DNA of 10,884 nt from Candidatus Dormiibacterota bacterium (lineage in GTDB: Bacteria > Chloroflexota > Dormibacteria > Aeolococcales > Aeolococcaceae), in contig PMYJ01000132.1 of assembly GCA_003170875.1 (NCBI GenBank), forward strand, positions 1 through 10,884. The letters run 5' to 3'. Made by a program: the position numbers and the translations under genes. Numbering within the stretch: position 1 is the first letter of the stretch; each line of letters opens with the position of its first letter. Below the pieces are notes generated by a model. That model was not told the origin of the DNA and did no database searches. It was given only the letters and a program-made list of their open reading frames with translations. This document shows positions 1 to 6,628 of this stretch, piece by piece.

Positions 1-597
1 CGGCTGGTCCAGCGCGGACCGCTCGCGGCGCGCCTCCGTTTCGAGGACGGCGCCGCCCTCGACATCACCGAGATGGGCACGGAGAAGCGGCTGGCCCTCC
101 ACGTGGTCCGCGATCCCGCCGAGGTCGCCGGGGTGAGCCGGCTGGGAGTGGATGCTCTGGACGCGCGATTGGACCTGGGACGGCTCCGGGAGCTGCTGCG
201 CGGACGGCCGAGCACGCTCAAGTCGGCGCTCGCGGACCAGGGCGTCATCGCCGGGGTGGGCAACGCCTACTCGGACGAGATCCTCCACGCCGCCCACCTC
301 TCCCCCTTCGCTCGGGGCGACCGCCTCGACGATGCCACTCTGGGGCGGCTGCTGGCGGCGCTGCGCGAGACGCTCGGCTCCGCGCTGGAACAGGCGCGCG
401 CTCTCGACATCGACGGGCTCAAGGAGGGCAAGCGGTCGGGGATGCGCGTCCACGGCCGGACCGGGGAGCCGTGCCCCGTCTGCGGCGACACGGTGCGCGA
501 GGTGTCGCTCGCGTCGCGCTCGTTCCAGTACTGCCCGGGCTGCCAGACCGGCGGCCGCGTCTACGCTGATCGGAGGATGTCCCGCCTGCTGCGCTGA
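1..597 (+). CDS. Fpg/Nei-family DNA glycosylase, C-terminal part (5' end outside the window)
   Basis: This is a base-excision-repair enzyme that removes oxidised bases and nicks the abasic site. The visible 198 codons are open from the first base, so the N-terminus with its catalytic Pro and Glu is missing. Codons 68-105 or so form the helix-two-turn-helix region, with the family pattern LKSALADQ, then GVGNAYSDEIL. The C-terminal zinc finger has CPVC (Cys158, Cys161) and CPGC (Cys178, Cys181), counted from the window edge, with the usual Arg-Ser-Phe and Tyr-Cys context, and the protein ends MSRLLR shortly after. Without the N-terminus Fpg (MutM) and Nei types cannot be separated by motif. The neighbour lhr favours the actinobacterial Nei2-like branch, because nei and lhr are adjacent in Mycobacterium tuberculosis. 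The frame is intact to a TGA stop. The family call is firm; the subfamily is inference. Confidence 0.93.
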   Translation, partial: RLVQRGPLAARLRFEDGAALDITEMGTEKRLALHVVRDPAEVAGVSRLGVDALDARLDLGRLRELLRGRPSTLKSALADQGVIAGVGNAYSDEILHAAHLSPFARGDRLDDATLGRLLAALRETLGSALEQARALDIDGLKEGKRSGMRVHGRTGEPCPVCGDTVREVSLASRSFQYCPGCQTGGRVYADRRMSRLLR

Positions 598-634
598 TTC
601 GAGACGGCGGGATCAACGGCTGGCCCGGCATCCA

Positions 635-654
635 GGCGGCTGAGCCGCTCTTTG
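635..654 (+). terminator. Possible weak intrinsic terminator after the glycosylase gene
   Basis: GCGGC (636-640) and GCCGC (644-648) form a 5-bp G+C stem around the loop TGA, with a possible extra G-U pair (635/649), followed by TCTTTGG. The stem is short and the T run is interrupted, so termination would be inefficient. It lies about 40 nt after the stop codon, where a terminator is expected. Chance hairpins are common at this GC content. Confidence 0.3.
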
Positions 655-684
655 GCCGGCTCCACCCCCTCTCCGTGTTTTCAA

Positions 685-715
685 GAATACTTCGTCACGA
701 ATATTTCGTCACGAA
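685..715. promoter_or_regulatory. Two tandem 11-bp palindromes, candidate operator upstream of lhr
   Basis: TTCGTCACGAA occurs at 691-701 and again at 705-715. Each copy is a perfect palindrome around a central C (TTCGT / ACGAA). The repeat extends leftward, so the 17-nt unit GAATAYTTCGTCACGAA is present twice with a 14-bp period, overlapping by three bases. The two copies are also symmetric about the TAT at 702-704, so the whole 25 bp could fold into one stem of 5 + 5 bp with a single C-C mismatch. Paired palindromes in an AT-rich patch before a gene are typical of binding sites for a dimeric repressor, and a weak promoter-like pair (TTTTCA at 678-683, AATATT at 700-705, 16-bp spacer) would be covered by them. 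The regulator is unknown. An RNA hairpin role is the main alternative. Confidence 0.5.
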
Positions 716-799
716 GAGAATTTTGAATAGCGACGTCCCCCCTCGCCCCGTCCATCCCGCCGTGGGGAGCCGGCCGGCGGCCGTCGAGGTCCCCGGTGC

Positions 800-811
800 T
801 ACCTTGACTCG
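800..811 (+). promoter_or_regulatory. Candidate -10 box for a leaderless lhr transcript
   Basis: TACCTT at 800-805 fits the TAnnnT form of the extended actinobacterial -10 box. Its last T lies 7 nt before the A of the lhr ATG at 812, the distance expected if transcription starts on that A. No Shine-Dalgarno sequence precedes the ATG, which agrees with leaderless translation. No convincing -35 hexamer is seen about 17 bp upstream. Confidence 0.4.
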
Positions 812-3800
812 ATGAGCCTCCTCCATCCCGCGGTGCGGGCATGGTTTGAGCGGCGCTTCCCCGAGGGTCCCACCCCAGCGCAATCCGAGGGCTGGCCGCA
901 CATCTCGGCGCGTGAGTCGACCCTGATCGCCGCGCCCACCGGCTCGGGCAAGACCCTGGCGGGCTTCCTGATCGCCATCGACGAGCTGTACCGCGCCGCC
1001 GCGAGCGGCCAGCCCGTGGAGGGCGTCACCCAGGTCGTCTACGTCTCCCCCCTCAAGGCGCTGGCCGTCGACGTCCACCAGAACCTCGAGGTCCCGCTCC
1101 GCGAGATCGCCGAAATGGCGGCTGAGCTTGGTATGCCGGCGCCCGCGCTGACGGTCGAAGTGCGCACCGGGGACACCCCGCCCTCGGCGCGGGCGGCGAT
1201 GCTGCGGCGCCCGCCCAACTTCCTGGTCACCACCCCCGAGTCCCTCTACCTGCTGGTGACCGCCCAGCGCAGCCGTGCCGCGCTCGGCGCGGTGCGGACC
1301 GTCATCGTCGACGAGATCCACGCCGTGGCCCGGGACAAGCGCGGCTCCCACCTCGCCCTCACCCTCGAGCGTCTGGAGGGCATCTGCGCACAGCGACCGG
1401 TGCGCGTCGGGCTCTCCGCCACCCAGCGTCCGATCGAGACGATCGCCCGGCTGCTGGTGGGAGTCGGGCCGGGCCGCGAGGACGCCGGCGGACGACCCCT
1501 CTGCGCCATCGTCGACGTCGGCCACCAGCGTCCCCTCGACATCGCCATCGAGCTTCCCGAGGAGGAGCTCGGCGCGGTCGCCAGCCGGGAGCAGCTCGAC
1601 GACATCGTGGGCCGCATCGCCGGTCACGTGCGCGCTCACCGCACCACCCTGGTCTTCGTCAACACCCGGCGGATGTCCGAGCGCATCGCACACATGCTCG
1701 CTGAGAAGCTGGGCGACGACTGGGTGATGGCCCATCACGGCAGCCTCTCCCGGGAGCGCCGCACCCTGGTCGAGTCGCGGCTGCGGGCCGGCGAGCTGCG
1801 CTGTCTGGTGGCGACGGCGTCCCTCGAGCTGGGCATCGACATCGGGCCCATCGACCTGGTGTGCCAAATCGCCTCGCCGCGGAGCCTGGCGACCTTCCTC
1901 CAGCGGGTCGGGCGCTCGGGGCACCGGCGCGGCGCCACGCCCAAGGGACGCCTCTTCCCGATGACCCGCGACGACCTGGTCGAGTGCTCCGCCCTCCTCG
2001 CCGGGCTGCGGGCAGGGCGGCTGGACGCGATCGAGCCGCCGGTCGCGCCCCTCGACATCCTCGCCCAGCAGCTGGTCGCCGAGTGCGCGGCGCGGGAAAC
2101 ACTGACGGGGTCCGCAGGCCGTCCTGAGCGGCCGCAGACCCCGCGCGCCGGAGGATACGCCGCGGAGGCGGGCTCCGGGGTCAGCGAGGATGACCTGTAT
2201 CACCTGGTCCGCCGGGCGGCCCCGTTCGCCTCCCTGAGCCGCGACGACTTCGACGATGTCGTGGATCTGCTCTCCAGCGGGATCGTCACCGGCAGGGGCA
2301 CGGCGGGCGCGTACCTGCATCGCGACCGCGTCCATGGGGTGCTCCGGGCCCGGCGCGGCGCCCGCCTGGCCGCCCTCACCTCGGGAGGGGCGATCCCGGA
2401 GAGCGGCGACTACCGCGTGGTGGCCGAACCCGATGAGGCACTGGTGGGCAGCGTCAACGAGGACTGGGCGATCGAGTCGATGGCGGGCGACGTCTTCCTG
2501 CTCGGCAGCAACTCATGGCGGGTCACCCGGGTCAGCGCGGGGACGGTGCGCGTGGTCGACGCCCAGGGCACACCCCCATCGGTCCCCTTCTGGCTGGGAG
2601 AGGCGCCGGGACGCACCCGCGAGCTGTCCGAGGAGGTGTCCGCTCTGCGTTCCACTGTCGACGACGCGCTCGCACGCGGGGACCGGGAGGGCGGTGTCAC
2701 CGCGGTGGTGACCCGGTGCGGCGTCTCCGCAGAGGTCGCAACGCAGGTGGTCGCGTACCTGGCGGCAGCCCGGGCCGCGCTCGGCCTGCTCCCCACCCGC
2801 GAGCACATCGTCCTGGAGCGCTGCTTCGACGAATCCGGTGGCACGCAGATCGTGGTGCACGCGCCCTTCGGTGCACGGCTCAATCGCGGGCTCGGGCTGG
2901 CACTGCGCAAGCGCTTCTGCGCCACCTTCGACTTCGAGCTGCAGGCGGCGGCGAGCGACGATGCGGTGCTGCTCTCGCTCGGGCCCCAGCACAGCCTTCC
3001 GCTCGAGGACGTTCCGCGCTTCCTCTCGTCCGCGAGCGTCGAGGAGGTGCTGCGCCGGGCGGTGATCTTCTCCCCGATGTTCCCGGTGCGCTGGCGCTGG
3101 ACGCTCACCCGGTCGCTCACCGTGCTGCGCTTCAAGGGTGGCCGCCGCAACCCCGCGCCCCTCCAGCGGATGCAATCCGATGACGTGATGGGCGCGGTCT
3201 TCCCGGCCCTGGTGGCCTGCCAGAACGAGAACCCCACCGGCCCGGTGGAGCCGCCCGACCACCCGCTGGTGCGCCAGACCATGCACGACTGCCTGCACGA
3301 GGCGATGGACGTCGACTCGCTGCGCACGCTGGTGGGCGACATCGAGCGCGGCACGGTCTCCGTCACCTGCCGGGACACCACCGAGCCGTCGGTGCTCGCG
3401 CACGAGATCCTCAACGGTCATCCCTACACGTTCCTCGACGACGCCCCGCTCGAGGAGCGGCGGAGCCGCGCCGTCTCGCTGCGCCGCGGGCTCTCCGTCG
3501 ACCCGCGCGACCTGGCCGCCGTCGACCCCGCTGCCATTGCCAGAGTCCGCGACGAGGCGGCCGCCGCGCCACGTGATGTTGAGGAGCTGCACGACCTCCT
3601 CCTCGCACTGGTGATCGCCCAGCCGCAGTCCGCCTGGCAGACGTGGTTTGAGGAGCTCGCGGCAGACGGACGTGCCATGGAGGTGCTTGCGGATGGGCGT
3701 GGTTCGGCCGAGGCGGCGGGCGGCCTCGTCACGGAGGCCGAGGCGCATCAAGCCGCCCTCTGGTGCGCGGTCGAGTCGCGCGGTCTGATAGAGGCCATGC

Positions 3801-5200
3801 TGCCGCGGTCCGCCTTCCGCCCCGACCTCCCGCCACCTGCCGGCTCCGCGGCGGCGGATGATCCCGCCCAGGCGGCCGCCCTCGCCCTGCGCGGTCACCT
3901 CGATGTGAGCGGCCCCATCGCGGCGCCCAACCTCGCAGCCGCCACCTCGCTCCCCGCCGGCCTGGTCAGCGCCGGTCTCGCCCGGCTGGAGGCGGAGGGC
4001 TTCGCCGTCCGTGGCACCTTCGACCCCACGCTGGACGGCGAGCAGTGGTGCTCGCGGCGACTGCTGATGCGCATCCATGGATACACGCGAGAACGGTTGC
4101 GCCGCGGGATCGCCCCCGTCAGCCCGCGGGACCTGATGCGGTTCCTGCTGCGCTGGCAGGGCGTGGCGCCGGGCACCGAGCGCGAGGGCCGCGTCGGCGT
4201 TGCCGCCGCCATCGCCCAGCTCCAGGGCACGGAGGCGCCCGCCGCTGCGTGGGAGGCGGAGATCCTTCCGCTCCGGGTCGCCGGCTACCGGCTGGCGTGG
4301 CTCGACGACCTCTGCCTCTCCGGGAGCGTGACCTGGGGACGTATCCGGGTGCGCGAGGAGGACGGGGAGGCGGGCTCTCGCAGCCGTCCCTTCCCGTCCC
4401 GTGCGACACCGGTGACCCTGGTGGTGCGTGGGGACCTGCCGTGGCTGCTCCAGGCGGCTCGAGGAACCACCCGGCCGGTTGAACCGGAGAACGGTGCCAC
4501 CCGCGACGTCCTTGCGGTGCTGCGTGCGCACGGCGCGCTCTTCTCCGACGACATCGTGACCCTCTCCCGACGCCTCCCCACCGAGGTGGTGGCGGGGCTG
4601 TGGGACCTGGTCGGCAGGGGAATGGTGACCGCCGACGGCTTCGCCGCGGTGCGCTCGCTCCTCGACGGACACCGGCATGCGGGGGCTCGCCGGGGGCGCG
4701 GTCTGCGCCGCGGCATCGCCGGCGCCGCAAGCGGCGAGGGGCGCTGGTCACTGCTGCCGGAGGCTGCGCCGATCACCGATCACGACGGCCTCGCCGAAGC
4801 GGTGGCCGAACAACTGCTGGCCCGCTGGGGGGTGGTCTTCCACGACCTGCTCGCCCGCGAGACGGTTGCCGTACCGTGGCGTGACGTCCTCTGGGCGCTG
4901 CGCCGGATGGAGGCGCGGGGCACGGCCCGCGGCGGTCGGTTCGTGTCCGGCTTCAGCGGCGAGCAGTACGCGCTGCCCGAGGCCGTCGACATGCTGCGAT
5001 CACTGCGCAGCAGGGCGCTGGACGGCGAGCTGATCACCCTCTCCGCGGCCGACCCCCTCAACCTGGTGGGGATCATCGTTCCCGGACCGCGAATTCCAGC
5101 GCTTCACACCAACCGGGTGGCCTTCCGCGACGGGATGCCCGAGGTGCCGACGGCTCACCCCCAGGCGGCCGTCGAGCTGCGCCTACCCGCCGCGGTGTAG
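812..5200 (+). CDS. lhr: Lhr-type ATP-dependent DNA helicase, long form
   Basis: This 1462-residue superfamily-2 helicase has the length of bacterial full-length Lhr (about 1500). Lhr is known as an ATP-driven 3'-to-5' single-strand translocase that unwinds duplexes, best with RNA:DNA hybrids, and acts in DNA repair. Motifs in order: Walker A APTGSGKT (41-48), TPES (141-144), DEIH (167-170), SAT (202-204), VNTRR (283-287), the ATASLELGIDIG stretch (334-345) and motif VI QRVGRSGHR (364-372). Lhr-core winged-helix and beta-barrel signatures follow, including PFWLGE (592-597; Trp594 probably matches the DNA-stacking Trp of mycobacterial Lhr) and GHPYTFLDDAPLEERRSRA (869-887). The C-terminal domain runs from about 890 to the conserved DPLNLVGIIVPGPRIPA near the end. 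The ATG at 812 gives the standard Lhr N-terminus. Odd point: residues about 430-456 are an insertion. The neighbouring Fpg/Nei gene supports a base-repair role. Confidence 0.97.
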   Translation: MSLLHPAVRAWFERRFPEGPTPAQSEGWPHISARESTLIAAPTGSGKTLAGFLIAIDELYRAAASGQPVEGVTQVVYVSPLKALAVDVHQNLEVPLREIAEMAAELGMPAPALTVEVRTGDTPPSARAAMLRRPPNFLVTTPESLYLLVTAQRSRAALGAVRTVIVDEIHAVARDKRGSHLALTLERLEGICAQRPVRVGLSATQRPIETIARLLVGVGPGREDAGGRPLCAIVDVGHQRPLDIAIELPEEELGAVASREQLDDIVGRIAGHVRAHRTTLVFVNTRRMSERIAHMLAEKLGDDWVMAHHGSLSRERRTLVESRLRAGELRCLVATASLELGIDIGPIDLVCQIASPRSLATFLQRVGRSGHRRGATPKGRLFPMTRDDLVECSALLAGLRAGRLDAIEPPVAPLDILAQQLVAECAARETLTGSAGRPERPQTPRAGGYAAEAGSGVSEDDLYHLVRRAAPFASLSRDDFDDVVDLLSSGIVTGRGTAGAYLHRDRVHGVLRARRGARLAALTSGGAIPESGDYRVVAEPDEALVGSVNEDWAIESMAGDVFLLGSNSWRVTRVSAGTVRVVDAQGTPPSVPFWLGEAPGRTRELSEEVSALRSTVDDALARGDREGGVTAVVTRCGVSAEVATQVVAYLAAARAALGLLPTREHIVLERCFDESGGTQIVVHAPFGARLNRGLGLALRKRFCATFDFELQAAASDDAVLLSLGPQHSLPLEDVPRFLSSASVEEVLRRAVIFSPMFPVRWRWTLTRSLTVLRFKGGRRNPAPLQRMQSDDVMGAVFPALVACQNENPTGPVEPPDHPLVRQTMHDCLHEAMDVDSLRTLVGDIERGTVSVTCRDTTEPSVLAHEILNGHPYTFLDDAPLEERRSRAVSLRRGLSVDPRDLAAVDPAAIARVRDEAAAAPRDVEELHDLLLALVIAQPQSAWQTWFEELAADGRAMEVLADGRGSAEAAGGLVTEAEAHQAALWCAVESRGLIEAMLPRSAFRPDLPPPAGSAAADDPAQAAALALRGHLDVSGPIAAPNLAAATSLPAGLVSAGLARLEAEGFAVRGTFDPTLDGEQWCSRRLLMRIHGYTRERLRRGIAPVSPRDLMRFLLRWQGVAPGTEREGRVGVAAAIAQLQGTEAPAAAWEAEILPLRVAGYRLAWLDDLCLSGSVTWGRIRVREEDGEAGSRSRPFPSRATPVTLVVRGDLPWLLQAARGTTRPVEPENGATRDVLAVLRAHGALFSDDIVTLSRRLPTEVVAGLWDLVGRGMVTADGFAAVRSLLDGHRHAGARRGRGLRRGIAGAASGEGRWSLLPEAAPITDHDGLAEAVAEQLLARWGVVFHDLLARETVAVPWRDVLWALRRMEARGTARGGRFVSGFSGEQYALPEAVDMLRSLRSRALDGELITLSAADPLNLVGIIVPGPRIPALHTNRVAFRDGMPEVPTAHPQAAVELRLPAAV
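2107..2142. repeat. REP-like imperfect palindrome inside lhr
   Basis: The arms GGGGTC (2107-2112) and GACCCC (2137-2142) pair. After a C-A mismatch GC/GC pairs, then an unpaired A is skipped and GGCC (2117-2120) pairs with GGCC (2130-2133) around a 9-nt loop. That gives 12 bp in a 36-nt hairpin. It sits in codons for residues about 433-444, in a Gly/Pro/Arg-rich stretch that typical Lhr proteins appear to lack between the conserved AECAARE and EDDLY segments. The reading frame is kept. An imperfect 10-nt direct repeat (CGGGGTCmGC at 2106-2115 and 2176-2185) lies near its ends. It may be a small palindromic element inserted in frame; a chance hairpin in GC-rich DNA is the alternative. Confidence 0.4.
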
Positions 5201-5217
5201 GCGGCCGGCGGCCGGGG
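5201..5217. terminator. Hairpin between convergent lhr and propeller genes
   Basis: The whole 17-bp gap between the two stop codons is G+C. CGGCC (5202-5206) and GGCCG (5210-5214) form a 5-bp stem with loop GGC. It could act on both strands between convergent genes, but no T tract follows on either side, so intrinsic termination would be weak. Confidence 0.3.
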
Positions 5218-6576
5218 TCAGGGTGTGGTCTCGATCAGCGCGACACCCGGGTAGCCCGCGGCGCCGACTGCCCAGAGTTGGCTGCCAGGCATGCCGGCAA
5301 TGGCGTCGAGTAGCCCGTCGGAGACCTGGGGGCTGTCCACGACGCTCCAGCTACCGGCGGAATAACGCTCGACCAGCGGAAGGCTCATGTCGGGAGGCGG
5401 CGTCCCCACGAGGTCCCATACATCCCCCTGGGTGGTGCCGACGGCCCAGCAGTCGTCGGCGGAGATGCAGGCGACCCCGCCCAGCACGGCGCCGTTGGGA
5501 GCCGAGATGTGCGGACTGGTGACGACCGACCAGCTGCCGCCCGTGTACACCTCGACCACGGGCTGTTCGGTGACGAACCCACCTTCCACCGGGAAGTCCC
5601 CGGCACCGATGTTGCCCACCGCCCAGCATTCCTCAGGGCCCGGGCAGGTGACGGCGACCAGCGACGGGAAGTTGTGTCCGGGATGCGTTCCCGGTACCGG
5701 TGGGCTGGTGACGACCGCCCAACCGCTGCCCGAGTACTGCAGGATCACCGTCCCCGGTCCCACCGCCCAGCATTCGGTCACGCTCGCGCAAGCCACCGCG
5801 TCGAGTGCCCCGCCGCCGCTGCTCGGAGCTATCACAGGGTCCCAGGCATCGCCCGAGTACTGGGCGATGAGCATCTGGTCCCCGTTCTCCCCGACCGCCC
5901 AGCAGTCATCGACGCTCATGCATGTCACCCCGTTGAGCACGACGGCACCCTCCCCCGTGTCAGAGCTCAGAGCGGGACCGTTGACGATTGCCCAGGAGGT
6001 CCCGGAGTACCGCTCGATGAGCAGCGCCTGGGAGGATCCGTTGCCGGGGACGTAGACACCACCGACCGCCCAGCAGTCGTCCGATGACGCGCAGGCCACG
6101 TCATTCAACACTCCGCCCGACGGGGCGGGGTTGCTCACCACCTGCCAGGCCGACGCGGTGTATTGCTCGATCGTCGTACCGCCCGCCCCCCAGCAGTCCG
6201 TAGAGCTCACGCAGGCGACGGCCGACAGAGGGCTGCCGCCGCTCGAAAGGCTGACAACCTGCCATGGGATGGGGCTCGCGCTGGCCCGGGCGCTCGCGAC
6301 CGCGGTGGTGGCAGGAGTGCTGGCCTGGGCTCCGGCGATCGTGCCAGGGCCGTTGGCCGCACTGTGGCCCGCAAGGATGGCGATGGCGGTGCCGGCCGCG
6401 CCTCCGATCACCACGATCGACACGACGACGGCCAGGGTGGTCCGACGACGCCCGGGTCCACGTCCGCGGTCTGCCGCCAGCGGCGCGGCCGCCGGTCCTC
6501 CGGCCGGCTCGGTGTTCATCCCGCCGCTCGGCAAGTCGCGGGCAGGCGAGGAGTCGCGGGCATCGTCCATGTCCAT
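5218..6576 (-). CDS. Membrane-anchored seven-bladed beta-propeller protein of unknown function
   Basis: The 452-residue product starts with a hydrophilic segment ending in basic residues (RGRGPGRRR, 37-45), one hydrophobic helix at about 47-69 that would act as an uncleaved signal anchor, and an Ala/Ser/Thr linker to about 102. The rest is seven repeats of the form (L)xxVxCxSxxxCWAVG, a strand like LIERYSG, then WxVV. Cysteine pairs with five residues between them fall at 122/128, 162/168, 219/225, 263/269, 311/317 and 370/376; the seventh repeat has Gly428 and Leu434 there instead. Similar C-x5-C-x-AVG repeats are common in uncharacterised secreted proteins of actinobacteria and Chloroflexota-like bacteria. 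An outside location, where disulfides can form, is inferred. No enzyme motif is seen. The start is uncertain: ATG 6576 gives the longest frame, Met3 and Met20 (ATG 6519) are alternatives, and none has a strong Shine-Dalgarno. Confidence 0.85.
   Translation of the reverse strand: MDMDDARDSSPARDLPSGGMNTEPAGGPAAAPLAADRGRGPGRRRTTLAVVVSIVVIGGAAGTAIAILAGHSAANGPGTIAGAQASTPATTAVASARASASPIPWQVVSLSSGGSPLSAVACVSSTDCWGAGGTTIEQYTASAWQVVSNPAPSGGVLNDVACASSDDCWAVGGVYVPGNGSSQALLIERYSGTSWAIVNGPALSSDTGEGAVVLNGVTCMSVDDCWAVGENGDQMLIAQYSGDAWDPVIAPSSGGGALDAVACASVTECWAVGPGTVILQYSGSGWAVVTSPPVPGTHPGHNFPSLVAVTCPGPEECWAVGNIGAGDFPVEGGFVTEQPVVEVYTGGSWSVVTSPHISAPNGAVLGGVACISADDCWAVGTTQGDVWDLVGTPPPDMSLPLVERYSAGSWSVVDSPQVSDGLLDAIAGMPGSQLWAVGAAGYPGVALIETTP
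5221..6270 (-). repeat. Seven tandem protein repeats (propeller blades)
   Basis: Residues 103-452 of the propeller protein are seven imperfect repeats with cysteine-to-cysteine spacings of 40, 57, 44, 48, 59 and (to the equivalent Gly428) 58 residues. The conserved core is the CWAVG strand; on the + strand it shows as recurring GCCCAGCA segments. The units have diverged in DNA and length, so this is an old repeat rather than a recent tandem duplication. Confidence 0.85.
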
Positions 6577-6586
6577 ACCACGAGGT

Positions 6587-6611
6587 AACGCGCCCTATGG
6601 ACTCTGGTTCC
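6587..6611 (-). promoter_or_regulatory. ECF-sigma-like promoter of the propeller gene
   Basis: On the minus strand GGAACC (6611-6606) is followed after 16 bp by GTT (6589-6587), itself preceded by C. This is close to the GGAAY-N16-20-cGTT pattern of actinobacterial ECF sigma factors of the SigH/SigR type. The GTT lies 10 nt before the ATG at 6576, so the transcript would start on or next to the start codon. The 52-bp gap after aroA leaves room for such a promoter. A short match of this kind can arise by chance. Confidence 0.35.
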
Positions 6612-6628
6612 GGCAACGCGGCCCGCCG

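Larger units (their letters stand above)
598..811. other. Intergenic region between the glycosylase gene and lhr
   Basis: This is the only gap above 200 bp in the window. I find no credible small gene in it. It contains a weak hairpin at 635-649, an AT-rich patch at about 675-730 (roughly one third G+C against about 70 % around it) with two copies of a perfect 11-bp palindrome, and a TACCTT box just before the lhr start. The gap suggests that lhr has its own promoter rather than being strictly co-transcribed with the glycosylase gene. Confidence 0.7.

Noticed and set aside
672..720. Minus-strand promoter GTGACG-N17-TATTCT within the palindrome region
   Set aside because: Only four of six bases fit in each box, both fall largely inside the repeat itself, and it would point antisense into the glycosylase gene with no gene to serve.
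690..724. Intrinsic terminator formed by the two palindromes plus TTTT at 721-724
   Set aside because: The stem has a C-C mismatch and only a 3-nt loop, and the T run is short and separated from it by four bases; an operator explains the perfect symmetry of each copy better.
695..2335. 546-codon open frame on the minus strand, opposite the glycosylase-lhr gap and the start of lhr
   Set aside because: It lies antisense to conserved helicase motifs, its product is compositionally odd (Gly/Arg/Asp-rich) with no recognisable domain, and long antisense frames are expected at this GC content.
2513..4678. 721-codon open frame on the minus strand inside lhr
   Set aside because: It is opposite the intact conserved Lhr core and C-terminal domain; the product resembles no family and is a frame shadow.
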